Positions 1 to 9,056 of a DNA stretch of 38,197 nt are shown here, one piece after another. How positions within the stretch are numbered: the stretch's first letter is position 1; the number at the start of each line of letters is the position of its first letter. This DNA is from Bacillota bacterium (lineage in GTDB: Bacteria > Bacillota > Negativicutes > Sporomusales > Sporomusaceae), in assembly GCA_023388195.1 (NCBI GenBank), contig JAEWGR010000097.1:1-38197 (forward strand), in the 5' to 3' direction. A program made the position numbers and the translations under genes. The notes beneath the pieces are model-generated. The model searched no databases and was not told the DNA's origin. It was given only the letters and a program-made list of their open reading frames with translations.

Positions 1-119
1 CCTGCCAGCAGTACCGGAATGGCCTGTACCTGCACCGGGGTTGGCCGGGTGATACCGGATTGTTGTAAAAATTGAGTCAGTTCAGGACGAATGCCTAAAG
101 CGGAAAAGTTTGTCGACAT
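1..119 (-). CDS. DEAD-box ATP-dependent RNA helicase, N-terminal part (runs off the window)
   Basis: The reverse strand from 119 reads an ATG followed by about 39 codons before the window edge. The visible peptide has an N-terminal aromatic (F5), an LGI..EL segment and then SGITRPTPVQVQAIPVLLAG. This is the Q motif of DEAD-box helicases, in which the Gln and the upstream aromatic contact the ATP adenine. A Shine-Dalgarno AAAGGTG lies 9 nt upstream of the ATG. Proteins of this family unwind structured RNA, often in ribosome assembly, mRNA decay or cold adaptation. The Walker A, DEAD and C-terminal parts are outside the window, so the subfamily (CshA, DbpA, RhlE type) cannot be decided. Confidence 0.85.
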   Translation of the reverse strand, partial: MSTNFSALGIRPELTQFLQQSGITRPTPVQVQAIPVLLA

Positions 120-201
120 CAGAGAACACCTTTCTTTTCTGAAATATGCCGGTAGTTCAGTTTGTGCAAGCCTGAGAAAGGCTATGCGTGGAGAACAATT
201 A

Positions 202-230
202 AATATACTACTATTTTCCATAAAAGTAAA
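202..230 (-). promoter_or_regulatory. Sigma-A promoter of the DEAD-box helicase gene
   Basis: On the minus strand TTTACT (225-230) and TATATT (202-207) are separated by 17 nt, which gives a leader of about 75 nt before the helicase ATG at 119. The stretch further upstream (231-437) has a weak CGGGG/CCCCG hairpin near 267-287 and is otherwise AT-rich with no recognisable gene. Confidence 0.6.
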
Positions 231-437
231 GAGATTTTTAAAATAACGCTGATTTTCTACGCTGTCCGGGGATTATACGAACCCCCGATAGACTGATGCT
301 TAGAACCTGTATTATCTGGAAAATTCCGGATGGTGCAGGCTTTTTGTCATGTAAAAGCATTAAAATAAATTAAAATATTTCCCTAAAGCAAACAGGAAAA
401 TATTTAACCATGTCAAATATGGCAGGTTATGGAATAA

Positions 438-566
438 ATGTGTAAAAAAGGAGGTGTTGATTTTATTATCAATACTGAAGCTGCAGCATCTAATTTTTCG
501 CGTCAGGACAGCGGCTTAACCTCTCTCGTTATGGTTGCCAGACTGCTGGGGGTGCCTGCTAACTAA
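438..566 (+). pseudogene. Remnant of a peptidase-C39-like domain from a type I secretion ABC transporter (HlyB-like)
   Basis: An ATG at 438 opens a 42-codon frame that ends in TAA at 564-566. Its second half reads RQDSGLTSLVMVARLLGVPAN, which resembles the start of the C39-like domain of HlyB/LapB-type type I secretion ATPases (D-S/T-G-L..LV..AR..GVPAD). In that family the domain is followed by about 650 residues of membrane and ATPase sequence. Here the frame stops and nothing recognisable continues in any frame before the next gene. A short tandem repeat (taactaac) sits at the break. I read it as a decayed fragment. An intact 42-residue peptide is possible but less likely, since no SD is clear in front of the ATG. 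Confidence 0.5.
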
Positions 567-700
567 CTACAGTTGAATGGTTTGGGCCGCCATGGGAATT
601 GGTAAAGCATGTTTTTATCTTGGAAATAATATAGAGAAATATGTAGATTAAGTCAGTAATGCAACCTTATAGAGATTATTGTTAAATGTTGGGGGGGAGT

Positions 701-1228
701 ATGATGTTGTATCGTCTTGGCTGGCGTGAAGCTCTGGCAGCTTATTTTGTTCCAATGGATATAGCATTTATTTTAATAGTAATAGGTATTCCTTTAATAT
801 TATCTATATTATTAATATCTCAGCTTGGTTTTGAAGCAATCATACCAATAACTATATTATTAAGTATAATGCTATGGTCGACATTAACTAATATAGGAGA
901 TGGCTGGAAGCTAAACAATTGTAATTTAGAAGTAAGAACTGGATCTAATTCACGTCTAATTGCAATTGATTCTATATATGTCGGATTAGTTGAGAGTAGG
1001 AGTGATTGGCTGCCTAGCTTGCGCACAAGTGGATTTAGTGCGCCAGGGCTATCGACAGGATATTTTAAGCTTAGAAATGGTAAAAGTGCTATTGTATTTA
1101 AACATTTATATAATGACAAGGCATTAGTTTTGCAGTCAAATAATCAGTACTATATTTTTAGCCATCCTGGTGTAGAAAACCTCTATAACCGAATTGTACA
1201 ACTCGGTGCAAAATCAAAAGTGTTTTGA
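701..1228 (+). CDS. Membrane protein with a C-terminal bacterial PH-like (bPH_5-like) domain
   Basis: No confident functional name. Two hydrophobic helices occupy roughly residues 20-45 and 48-65. They are followed by a soluble part that looks like the bacterial pleckstrin-homology-like fold of PF10882: a mid-domain RTSGFSAPGLSTGYFKLRNG segment and a C-terminal YYIFSHPGVENLYNRI segment, the usual 'isp.d.e.f...i' ending. Such proteins are anchored small membrane proteins of unknown role. The start was set at 701 (or 704) because GGGGGGAG at 692-699 is the only ribosome site. An ATG at 686 precedes this site and is less likely. Codon use is strongly AT-rich compared with genes from 2376 on, which suggests acquired DNA shared with the next gene. 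Confidence 0.6.
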   Translation: MMLYRLGWREALAAYFVPMDIAFILIVIGIPLILSILLISQLGFEAIIPITILLSIMLWSTLTNIGDGWKLNNCNLEVRTGSNSRLIAIDSIYVGLVESRSDWLPSLRTSGFSAPGLSTGYFKLRNGKSAIVFKHLYNDKALVLQSNNQYYIFSHPGVENLYNRIVQLGAKSKVF

Positions 1229-1352
1229 AATTTTTCTGAGCAACCAAGACACGGGACCACAACTTTTGGCATTGTGATGGCTACAGGCGTTGGTGAAAGC
1301 CTATAACGGCAATATAATCTACGAATTTGGAGGTAATGAAAGGAGTTATTAT

Positions 1353-2141
1353 ATGTATCACATTATAGGTTGTATAGCGCTATTTTTAGCGTTTGGGTTA
1401 GTATTGATTATCGGTAGCTATGATTCTAAAATAGGCGGATCTTTAGGAACATTGATGGTATTTCCGATAATAGTTTTTTTGCTTATGATTATGTTAATAG
1501 TTATATACCATAAATTAAATGGGCAGTCGAATAAACCTATACTGGGAGAACTAATTGAGAAAGAAACGGAAGGCAATGAGGCTTCATTAAATAATGATAC
1601 TGATTGGTATTTATTTAGCGATAGACGGGAAAATGTCGTGAATTACTGGATTAAAAATCCTGAAAATGTAGTGGTTTTTCAGGCCGAATGTAAGTTAGAT
1701 AATGGAATTATTGAGTTAATTCAACTTTATTCACAAAAGGCGGATGATGCACCGGCCTTATGTACTATAAAAATTAATTCGGATAATTATATGGTTAAAG
1801 ACGGACAACTGGTTCTAGGTAGTCTTAAAGTAAACAAGGATAGTTTGTATTTTTATGATGCTAATAATATGGCTATTTACTCTAGTATTTTTGATGAATT
1901 TTATGAAAGTGAACTGAATCAGGCTATGGATAATATTATGTGTATTGCCTCATTATCTCCGGTTGATAACAAAAAATCAAAGATTCTGTTCATAAAAGAT
2001 AGAACGGAAAAATTAATTGGAAAGTACTTTTCTGCTCTACATAATTTAGATCTGGATTTAGGTAAAAGAGATAATATTGATATACGTATACCTTTGATAT
2101 TTTCCATACTTGTAGATATACAACAAATAAGTCAAAACTAA
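1353..2141 (+). CDS. Hypothetical two-helix membrane protein
   Basis: I do not recognise this protein. It has two N-terminal transmembrane helices (about residues 3-24 and 31-53) and then a roughly 200-residue hydrophilic, probably cytoplasmic domain rich in Asn, Asp and Ile. It has no cysteine cluster, P-loop or catalytic motif that I can see. The start was placed at the ATG at 1353 because AAAGGAG lies 8 nt before it. The open frame itself extends up to a TTG at 1290 without a ribosome site. Base composition is as AT-rich as its neighbour at 701. The 124-nt gap between the two genes shows no terminator, so they could be co-transcribed. Confidence 0.6.
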   Translation: MYHIIGCIALFLAFGLVLIIGSYDSKIGGSLGTLMVFPIIVFLLMIMLIVIYHKLNGQSNKPILGELIEKETEGNEASLNNDTDWYLFSDRRENVVNYWIKNPENVVVFQAECKLDNGIIELIQLYSQKADDAPALCTIKINSDNYMVKDGQLVLGSLKVNKDSLYFYDANNMAIYSSIFDEFYESELNQAMDNIMCIASLSPVDNKKSKILFIKDRTEKLIGKYFSALHNLDLDLGKRDNIDIRIPLIFSILVDIQQISQN

Positions 2142-2317
2142 TAAGATATTAGTTTATTCCAATTCCTGAAACTTATTTTTGCAAGCATTGAATTGCTAAT
2201 GATAATGTAGCGCGACGGTAAAACAGGTGAAACGTTACTCACTAGCAATGGCGGCTATAATCTTAGCAGTCCACCGGCAAAAGCCGGAAACCGAAAAATA
2301 GAATAGCCTGTGGCCTG

Positions 2318-2346
2318 TTCATTAAAAGGACCATCTATGTTAAAAT
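2318..2346 (+). promoter_or_regulatory. Candidate promoter of the ABC-F gene
   Basis: TTCATT (2318-2323), a 17-nt spacer and TAAAAT (2341-2346) lie about 30 nt before the ABC-F start. The matches are moderate. The rest of the 2142-2375 gap holds a CCGGC-AAAA-GCCGG hairpin near 2272-2290 without a U-tract and nothing else I can name. Confidence 0.35.
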
Positions 2347-2375
2347 AAAGGAAATCGAACAAAAAGGACTGTACT

Positions 2376-4283
2376 ATGAACTTACTATCAATTGAAGACC
2401 TGTCAAAAGCCTATGGTGAGAAAGTATTATTCGGCCAGATTACCTTTGGCATTGACGATGGGGATAAAATCGGCCTGATTGGTGTCAACGGCACCGGTAA
2501 ATCAACCTTTTTACAAGTTATCGCCGGGGTTGAGCAGGCCGATGGCGGCAAGATAGTCGCCGGCAATAGTGTCCGGATCGAATATTTACCACAGAATCCT
2601 GCATTCGATGTCAAAGCCACGGTGCTGGAACAGGTATTTAAGGGACTGTCACCGGTGATGCAGGTGCTGAGAGCCTATGAGCAGGCTTTGACCGAAGCAC
2701 AGCAATACCCTGAGGATGGGGAACGCCAAAAACGGCTTATCGCCTTGTCCCAGCAAATGGATAATCAGAATGCGTGGCAACTGGAGAGTGATGCCAAAGC
2801 AATTCTTACTAAACTGGGCATTGACGATTTTGCTGCCCGTGTCGGTACTCTTTCCGGCGGTCAGCGCAAGCGGGTGGCTCTGGCCAGCGCGCTTATTAAT
2901 CCGGCTGACCTGTTGATTCTGGATGAACCCACCAATCATATTGATAACGATACTGTGGCCTGGCTGGAACAGTACCTGCATAAGCGCAAAGGTGCCCTCT
3001 TAATGATTACACATGACCGGTATTTTCTCGACCGGGTTACAAACCGGATCATTGAACTCGATAAAGGCAAGCTGTATACATATACCGGCAACTATAGCCA
3101 GTTTCTGGAGAGCAAGGCTGGGCGGGAAGAACAGCAGGAAGCCAGTGAACGCAAGCGCCAGAATATTTTAAGGAATGAGCTGGCCTGGATAAGGCGCGGG
3201 GCCCAGGCCCGCAGCACCAAACAAAAAGCCAGAATTGAACGGTTTGAAGAGCTTAGCGCCCAGACACCGGAGGCTGGTAACGGCCAGATTGAGATCGTTG
3301 CCGGCGCCAGCCGGCTGGGGCGTAAGACGGTTGAGCTGGAACATATCAGCCATGGGTTTGGCGATAAGCAGCTAATTACCGATTTTAATTATATTGTGCT
3401 TAAGGACGACCGGGTTGGAATCGTCGGGCCTAACGGCAGCGGCAAATCAACCTTGCTTAATATGATTGCCGGGACACTGATCCCGGACAAAGGCACCGTG
3501 GCGGTTGGTCAGACCGTCAAGATCGGTTATTTCTCTCAGGAAAGCAGCGAGATGAACCAGGACCTACGGGTTATTGAATATATTCGGGAAGAAGCTCATT
3601 TTCTGCCTGCTGCCGATGGGGGAACCATCAGCGCCGCGCAACTGCTGGAGCGTTTTCTGTTCCCGCCTAATCTCCAGTGGACACCGATTGCCAAGTTATC
3701 AGGCGGGGAAAAACGCCGTTTGTATCTGTTGCGGGTATTGATGAGTGCACCTAATGTGTTACTGCTGGATGAACCGACCAATGATCTCGATATCCAGACC
3801 TTAACTATTCTGGAGGATTATCTTGATGACTTTCCCGGTGCCGTTATTGTCGTGTCTCATGACCGGTATTTTCTGGACCGGATTGCTGACAAGGTATTCG
3901 CCTTTGAAGGTCAGGGCCGGATTACGCAGTATCCCGGAAACTATTCAGACTATCAGGCCAGAATCAGCGTAGTGGAAGCAGAAACTAATGATAAGGCCAA
4001 ACCTATTGTCGATAAACAGCCGGCAGCCGGAGACAAGCCTAAAGAGCGGCCGCAGAAACTGACTTTCAAAGAGCAACGGGAATACGAGCAGATTGATGGG
4101 GTCATTGCCGGGGTGGAGCAGGAGCTTGCCCAGGTGGCTGAGGGAATTAATGGCGCCGGCAGCAATTTTGAATTGCTGCAAGAACTTACTGGCAGACAGC
4201 AGGAACTGGAAGCGCAGCTTGACGAGCTGCTTAACCGCTGGACGTACCTTAATGAGCTTGTGGAAGCCTTGCAAAACAGATAA
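2376..4283 (+). CDS. uup: ABC-F family ATPase, Uup type
   Basis: A 635-residue soluble protein with two ABC ATPase domains and no membrane domain, so an ABC-F protein acting on ribosomes rather than a transporter. Domain 1 has Walker A GVNGTGKS (36-43), signature LSGGQRKR (159-166) and Walker B LLILDEPTNHID (179-190). A charged linker (about 240-300) follows. Domain 2 has GPNGSGKS (351-358), LSGGEKRR (441-448) and VLLLDEPTNDLD. A Lys/Glu-rich tail and coiled coil (about 530-635) matches the C-terminal domain of Uup, and E. coli Uup has the same length. Uup limits transposon excision and affects ribosome function. The SD AAAAAGGA (2361-2368) supports the start. It lies 21 nt ahead of the next gene and is probably co-transcribed with it. 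An antibiotic-protection role is possible but less likely given the Uup-type tail. Confidence 0.85.
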   Translation: MNLLSIEDLSKAYGEKVLFGQITFGIDDGDKIGLIGVNGTGKSTFLQVIAGVEQADGGKIVAGNSVRIEYLPQNPAFDVKATVLEQVFKGLSPVMQVLRAYEQALTEAQQYPEDGERQKRLIALSQQMDNQNAWQLESDAKAILTKLGIDDFAARVGTLSGGQRKRVALASALINPADLLILDEPTNHIDNDTVAWLEQYLHKRKGALLMITHDRYFLDRVTNRIIELDKGKLYTYTGNYSQFLESKAGREEQQEASERKRQNILRNELAWIRRGAQARSTKQKARIERFEELSAQTPEAGNGQIEIVAGASRLGRKTVELEHISHGFGDKQLITDFNYIVLKDDRVGIVGPNGSGKSTLLNMIAGTLIPDKGTVAVGQTVKIGYFSQESSEMNQDLRVIEYIREEAHFLPAADGGTISAAQLLERFLFPPNLQWTPIAKLSGGEKRRLYLLRVLMSAPNVLLLDEPTNDLDIQTLTILEDYLDDFPGAVIVVSHDRYFLDRIADKVFAFEGQGRITQYPGNYSDYQARISVVEAETNDKAKPIVDKQPAAGDKPKERPQKLTFKEQREYEQIDGVIAGVEQELAQVAEGINGAGSNFELLQELTGRQQELEAQLDELLNRWTYLNELVEALQNR

Positions 4284-4304
4284 AAGGGGTTATGGAAACA
4301 CGCG

Positions 4305-4640
4305 ATGAACATACAGATATTTGGCACAAAAAAGTGCCAGGATACCAGGAAAGCAGAGCGCTACTTCAAGGAACGCAAAATCGCTTTTCAGTTTATCGAC
4401 CTGACGGTGCGCGGCTTAAGCAAAGGCGAGCTGGACAAGGTGAGGATGTCGGCCGGCGGGCTGGACAACCTGATTGATAAAGCCGGTAAGGAATATGCCA
4501 AACGCAATCTTAAGTATCTGGTGCATGATGTGGAAGAGCAGCTGCTGAATCATCCGCTGCTGTTAAAAACCCCGGTAGTCCGAAACGGTGCTAAAGCCAC
4601 AGTTGGCTATTGCCCTGAAGTTTGGGCAAGCTGGAGCTAA
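4305..4640 (+). CDS. ArsC/Spx family protein (thioredoxin fold)
   Basis: A 111-residue protein of the ArsC/Spx/YffB family. The N-terminal FGTKKCQDTRKAERYF carries the single active-site-type cysteine (Cys11) after the first strand. The segment DLTVRGLSKGELDKV and the C-terminal LLLKTPVVRNG (cis-Pro loop and last strand) are typical. Only one cysteine lies at the CxxC position, which fits the reductase-like members and not Spx with its CxxC. Function is uncertain: glutaredoxin-like reduction or a regulator. The stop lies 24 nt before the recQ start, so the two are likely co-transcribed. The arsenate reductase label is not justified, as no ars genes are nearby. Confidence 0.7.
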   Translation: MNIQIFGTKKCQDTRKAERYFKERKIAFQFIDLTVRGLSKGELDKVRMSAGGLDNLIDKAGKEYAKRNLKYLVHDVEEQLLNHPLLLKTPVVRNGAKATVGYCPEVWASWS

Positions 4641-4663
4641 TTTTAAAATGGGAGATTGGACAT

Positions 4664-6835
4664 ATGCTAGAATTAGCGCGCAACGTGCTGAAAAAATATT
4701 ACGGTTATGATGAATTCCGGCCCGGGCAGGCAAAAGTTATTGCCAGTTTGCTCAATGGCAAGGATACGGTAGCGATTATGCCCACCGGGGCGGGGAAATC
4801 ACTGTGTTTTCAAATTCCGGCAATGCTGCTGCCAGGGCTTACAGTGGTAGTGTCCCCGCTTATTTCGCTGATGAAAGATCAGGTGGATGCGTTAACCGAA
4901 CAGGGAATACCGGCTACCTTTATCAACAGCTCACTGACAGGCTCAGAGGCTGGACGGCGGTTGCAGCAACTCCGCGCCGGCCGCTACAAACTGGTATATG
5001 TGGCTCCTGAACGCCTGACTGCCGACTGGTTTCAAGCGGCAGTGGGAGAAATAAATATCAGCATGCTGGCTATTGATGAAGCCCATTGTGTTTCCCAGTG
5101 GGGTCATGATTTCCGGCCAAGCTACCGGAATGTCAGCACCTTTATTGCCAATCTGCCCAGCCGGCCGGTTATTGGTGCCTTTACCGCCACCGCCACTCCG
5201 GAGGTCAAAACCGATATTGCCAATCTGCTGGCCTTACAGTGGCCGCAGGTTCATATAACCGGATTTGACCGGCCAAATCTGTCCTTTACCGTCCTGCGCG
5301 GCGAGAACAAGCAGCAGTTTGTGCTTCAGTACATTAAGGCTAATGCCGGCCAGGCCGGGATTATTTATGCGGCTACCCGCAAAGAAGTTGACGGGTTATA
5401 TGAACTGCTGCGGAAAAAAGGCTATGCCGCCGGCCGCTATCATGCCGGTTTGAGTGACGAGGAGCGCATGTCGCAGCAGGAGCGGTTCCTATATGATGAT
5501 ATCCGGGTAATGGTTGCGACCAATGCTTTTGGTATGGGCATTGACAAGTCTAATGTTCGCTATGTTGTCCACTATAACATGCCGAAGAATATGGAGTCCT
5601 ACTATCAGGAAGCCGGCCGCAGCGGCCGGGACGGTGAACCGGGTGAATGCATCCTGCTGTTTGGGCCGCAGGACCCGCTTCTGCAGCGGTTCCTGATTGA
5701 CAAGTCGGTAGAACAGCCGGAACGCAAGCAGCATGAGCTGAAAAAGCTGCAGGAGATGGTCGATTACTGTCATACCCCCGACTGTCTGCGGCAATATATA
5801 TTAAGTTATTTTGGTGAACCCGCAGCAGCAGCAGGCTGCGGTCATTGCGGCAACTGCACGGCCGACGGTGAACAGGTGGATATTACGGTTGATGCCCAAA
5901 AAGTCTTTTCCTGCGTTTACCGTCTGAAGGAGCGTTTTGGGATTGCGGTGATTGCCGAGGTGCTGAAAGGTTCAAAAAATAAAAAAGTCCAGCAGCTGGG
6001 CTTTGACCGGCTGCCGACTTATGGTCTGATGGCTGAACGCACCCTGCCTGCTATTAAGTCACTGGTACAGCGGCTGGTGGCCACCGGCTACCTGCGCCTG
6101 ACCGAAAGCGAGTACCCGGTGGTAAGGCTGGAACCGGAGGCCATGACTGTCCTGAGAAGCGAGGCCCGGGTATGGCAAAAAGTCTTTGCCGAGCGGCAGC
6201 CTCTGGTTGCTGACGACAGCTTGTTTGAGCTGCTGCGTGTGTGCCGGAAACGGCTGTCCGAACGGGAAGGGGTACCACCGTTTGTGGTGTTTGCCGATAC
6301 AACCCTGCGGGAAATGAGTCAGCACCGTCCGGCTGATCTTACGGCCTTGCGGCAGATCAAGGGGGTTGGGGAACTAAAACTGCATAAATATGGTAAAGAA
6401 TTTTTGGCGGTTATAACCCAATATCTGGCAGAGAACATTGCGGCCGCCGGCAGCACCCTGCCGGTTCCTGACAGTAAGCCGGCGGCGACAGGGAAGGCGG
6501 CTGCCAAAAAGAGTCCGGGCAAAGCCGCGACAGAGCCCAGTCATATTGTTACTCTGGCACTATACCGGCAGGGGACAGCACTGGCGGAAATTGCCAGGGA
6601 ACGGGAACTGACGGTTAACACGGTGCAAAACCATCTGGTCCGGTGTGCCCAGGAAGGGCATGTGGTAGATTGGGACAGGCTTATTCCTGCCGAGTATGAA
6701 GAATTAATTATTGCCAAGATTAAAGAAGTTGGCGGGCAGCAGTTAAAGCTGTTTAAAGACGCCTTGCCTGACGGTGTGGGCTATGCGGCAATTAAGGCCG
6801 TATTATGCAAGCATTTCGGTGCCGCCGGGTCTTAG
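4664..6835 (+). CDS. recQ: ATP-dependent DNA helicase RecQ
   Basis: A 3'-5' superfamily 2 helicase for recombination and stalled-fork repair. It has Walker A TGAGKS (41-46), the DEAH box (138-141) followed by the aromatic-rich loop HCVSQWGHDFRPSY, and motif VI QEAGRSGRDGEPG. The RQC zinc site is at about residues 369-401 (C..DC...CGHCGNC). The HRDC domain lies at about 518-595, and a C-terminal helix-turn-helix domain of the HTH_40 type at about 626-720. Order and length (723 aa) match Firmicute RecQ proteins. The start at 4664 follows GGGAG with a 9-nt gap. A longer reading from 4622 would overlap the preceding gene and has no ribosome site. Confidence 0.95.
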   Translation: MLELARNVLKKYYGYDEFRPGQAKVIASLLNGKDTVAIMPTGAGKSLCFQIPAMLLPGLTVVVSPLISLMKDQVDALTEQGIPATFINSSLTGSEAGRRLQQLRAGRYKLVYVAPERLTADWFQAAVGEINISMLAIDEAHCVSQWGHDFRPSYRNVSTFIANLPSRPVIGAFTATATPEVKTDIANLLALQWPQVHITGFDRPNLSFTVLRGENKQQFVLQYIKANAGQAGIIYAATRKEVDGLYELLRKKGYAAGRYHAGLSDEERMSQQERFLYDDIRVMVATNAFGMGIDKSNVRYVVHYNMPKNMESYYQEAGRSGRDGEPGECILLFGPQDPLLQRFLIDKSVEQPERKQHELKKLQEMVDYCHTPDCLRQYILSYFGEPAAAAGCGHCGNCTADGEQVDITVDAQKVFSCVYRLKERFGIAVIAEVLKGSKNKKVQQLGFDRLPTYGLMAERTLPAIKSLVQRLVATGYLRLTESEYPVVRLEPEAMTVLRSEARVWQKVFAERQPLVADDSLFELLRVCRKRLSEREGVPPFVVFADTTLREMSQHRPADLTALRQIKGVGELKLHKYGKEFLAVITQYLAENIAAAGSTLPVPDSKPAATGKAAAKKSPGKAATEPSHIVTLALYRQGTALAEIARERELTVNTVQNHLVRCAQEGHVVDWDRLIPAEYEELIIAKIKEVGGQQLKLFKDALPDGVGYAAIKAVLCKHFGAAGS

Positions 6836-6942
6836 CGGTGGTCTGGAAGATAGGTTGCATTGGGAACTGAAGGAATATTATACTTGCCAGGGAAAGAGAA
6901 TATATATAAGGTAAGTAATTGTTGTTGCAGGAGCGTTTGCTT

Positions 6943-8241
6943 ATGAATAAAAAAGCGGTGGAGTGGCTCTATCAGCAACTGCCGGAGCTTGTGGACAAAG
7001 GAATCCTGCCGGCTGAAAGTGCTGAACAGATAAGAAAATATTATGGCCCTGTTGACGGGAATGCCGGAACCAGGACCTTTCTCGTGATCTTCGGTGTGAT
7101 TGGCGCATTGCTGGTTGGTCTCGGCATTATCCTGATTTTGGCGCATAACTGGGCACAGTTAACCAAGTTAAACCGTCTGGTAGTTTCCCTTGTCCTGTTG
7201 GTAGCCGCACAGGTGCTTGCCGGCGGCGTGCTCTGGTTTAAACGGGACAGCACGGCCTGGCGGGAGGGGGCTGGTACCCTGCTGATGCTAATGGTTGGCG
7301 CTGCCATGGCTTTAGTCGGCCAGACTTATCATCTGGTGGAAGATACCGATGCCTTTTTGCTTACCTGGATGCTGCTGTCGCTGCCTGTCGTGTATTTGCT
7401 GAATTCGGCCAGCGTGGCTATGTTGTATACTGTTGGCATTACCTTCTGGGCCGGGAGTCATTATGGTCTGAGCAAACAATGGATCTGGGGTTTGTTCGGA
7501 CTGGCGCTGCCTCATTATTGGGGATTGCTTAAGCACAGCCGGTATGCCAATACGACCGCTATTTCTTTATGGGTACTCACGGTTTGTTTTTATATTTGCT
7601 TTACAATCGCTTTCTCAGACTATCTGGCCGGGCTGGGCTTCCTGGTGTTTAGTGCCTTGTTTGCCGTAACTTATCTGGGTGGAGAGCTAGGGTTTATCAG
7701 TAGTCCCGGGCAAGGCAGGCTCCTGCCGTTTACTGCGGTAGGTCTGGCCGGCAGCATCGGGTTGACCTTTATTCTGACCTTTAATGAAATCTGGCGGAAT
7801 GTGGCACTAGCCTGGAACTCCATTCAGCCTGTCGCCTGGGTAATTGCTGCGGTGCTATTGCTAATGGTGGTGGTTGGTAATGTTGCGCTTATGAAGAGCC
7901 GGCAGCTGGAGGCCGGGAAGTTCGCTGTCCTGCCCGGGATTGTCGGTCTGGCTTACTTAATTCAGGGTTACGATCACAGTGGCTTTGGCGCAACTCTTAT
8001 AGTAAACGTGTATATGCTGAGTTTGAGCATCAGCCTTATCGCCCAGGGCGTGAAAAAATTTCATTTAGGCATCGTAAACCTGGGGATGATCATGCTGGCG
8101 GCCCTGATCGTGGCCCGGTTCTTTGATATTGATGTCAGCTTTGTTGTGCGGGGCGTGATATTTGTCTTACTCGGTATTGGTTTCCTGGTGGCCAATGTAC
8201 TGTTAGTACGCCGCAAAGCGGGGTGGCAGCATGAAAAATAA
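6943..8241 (+). CDS. DUF2157 domain membrane protein
   Basis: The N-terminal 60 residues are soluble (WLYQQLPELVDKGILPAESAEQIRKYYG) and match the start of DUF2157 proteins. About ten or more hydrophobic helices follow from residue 45 to the end. The function of the family is unknown. The ATG at 6943 was chosen because CAGGAG (6928-6933) lies 9 nt before it. The stop overlaps the next start by 11 nt, and the DUF2157 plus GDYXXLXY pairing recurs in many bacteria, so the two probably work together in the envelope. No substrate can be inferred. Confidence 0.8.
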   Translation: MNKKAVEWLYQQLPELVDKGILPAESAEQIRKYYGPVDGNAGTRTFLVIFGVIGALLVGLGIILILAHNWAQLTKLNRLVVSLVLLVAAQVLAGGVLWFKRDSTAWREGAGTLLMLMVGAAMALVGQTYHLVEDTDAFLLTWMLLSLPVVYLLNSASVAMLYTVGITFWAGSHYGLSKQWIWGLFGLALPHYWGLLKHSRYANTTAISLWVLTVCFYICFTIAFSDYLAGLGFLVFSALFAVTYLGGELGFISSPGQGRLLPFTAVGLAGSIGLTFILTFNEIWRNVALAWNSIQPVAWVIAAVLLLMVVVGNVALMKSRQLEAGKFAVLPGIVGLAYLIQGYDHSGFGATLIVNVYMLSLSISLIAQGVKKFHLGIVNLGMIMLAALIVARFFDIDVSFVVRGVIFVLLGIGFLVANVLLVRRKAGWQHEK

Positions 8242-8773
8242 GCGGCTCTTGCTGGGTTTATTTGTGGTGGTGGCCTTGTTACAGGCTGCGGCTCCCCTCT
8301 ATATGGCCTGGCGTTGGGAAGATATTTTACAGACCGGGCACCGGTTTTACTGGCAAACCGCACCAGTGGACCCGGCTGATGCTTTCAAGGGTCGTTATAT
8401 TGATCTGCGGTTTAAAGAAGATACTGCTCCGGTTACCGGCGACCTGATTACCGGTCAGCAGGTATATGCCCTCATTGCAGAGAATGCCGAGGGGCAGGCC
8501 TATATCAGCGCGGTTAGTGTCAACCGTCCTGCCCAGGGTTATTATGTAAAAGTCAGGGCCTATGCTAAAGGGCCGGGGACTGCGCATGTAACTTTGCCGT
8601 TTACCCGCTATTATTTGCCGGAAAATCTGGCACCGGCAGCAGAAAATGCATATGGGGAAAGCGCCGGTAAAACAGGTGTTGCGGCCGTCCGGATTAAAGA
8701 TGGGTATGGCGTTGTTGAGCAATTATATATCGGTGAACAAACACTGTACGAATTTTTGCGGCAGCCGCAGTAA
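8231..8773 (+). CDS. GDYXXLXY family protein
   Basis: A 180-residue protein with an N-terminal signal anchor (residues about 5-27, LLLGLFVVVALLQAAAPLYM). The motif KGRYIDLRF at about 54-62 corresponds to the name-giving G-D-Y-x-x-L-x-Y of the family, here with Arg for Asp and Phe for the last Tyr. The remaining chain is beta-rich and probably extracytoplasmic. It overlaps the DUF2157 gene by 11 nt, so translation is probably coupled. Biochemical role unknown. Confidence 0.8.
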   Translation: MKNKRLLLGLFVVVALLQAAAPLYMAWRWEDILQTGHRFYWQTAPVDPADAFKGRYIDLRFKEDTAPVTGDLITGQQVYALIAENAEGQAYISAVSVNRPAQGYYVKVRAYAKGPGTAHVTLPFTRYYLPENLAPAAENAYGESAGKTGVAAVRIKDGYGVVEQLYIGEQTLYEFLRQPQ

Positions 8774-8792
8774 GGATTGTTGGTTGATATTT

Positions 8793-9056
8793 ATGGCATA
8801 TACTTATATCGTGCAATGTGCTGACGGGACGTTCTACACAGGCTGGACGACTAACCTGGTAACAAGAATAGCCGCCCATAATGCCGGCACCGGTGCCCGG
8901 TACACCCGGAGCCGCCTGCCTGTTGCCTTAATCTATTATGAGCTTCAGCCCAATGCCAGCCTGGCCCGCAAGCGGGAATGGGCGATAAAACACATGAAAC
9001 GCAAGGCAAAAGAAGGGCTGGTGGCCGGTTTTACACTGCCTGAAGGGGGATTATAG
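8793..9056 (+). CDS. GIY-YIG nuclease family protein (YhbQ/YazA, UPF0213 type)
   Basis: An 87-residue single-domain GIY-YIG protein. YTYIVQCADGTFYTGWT corresponds to the GIY...YIG strands, RIAAHNAGTGARYTRSRLP carries the conserved Arg and the ARYT motif, and REWAIKHMKRKAKEGL holds the catalytic-type Glu. Members of this family are thought to cleave or bind branched or single-stranded DNA, but their role is poorly defined. The ATG at 8793 opens the domain exactly; longer readings upstream overlap the previous gene. The end overlaps the converging FHA gene by 6 nt. Confidence 0.85.
   Translation: MAYTYIVQCADGTFYTGWTTNLVTRIAAHNAGTGARYTRSRLPVALIYYELQPNASLARKREWAIKHMKRKAKEGLVAGFTLPEGGL

Noticed and set aside
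267..287. CGGGG...CCCCG hairpin upstream of the DEAD-box helicase
   Set aside because: Short stem, long loop and no U-tract on either strand.
4292..4477. A frame starting at the ATG just after the ABC-F gene
   Set aside because: It overlaps the ArsC/Spx-like gene in another frame and shows no family features.
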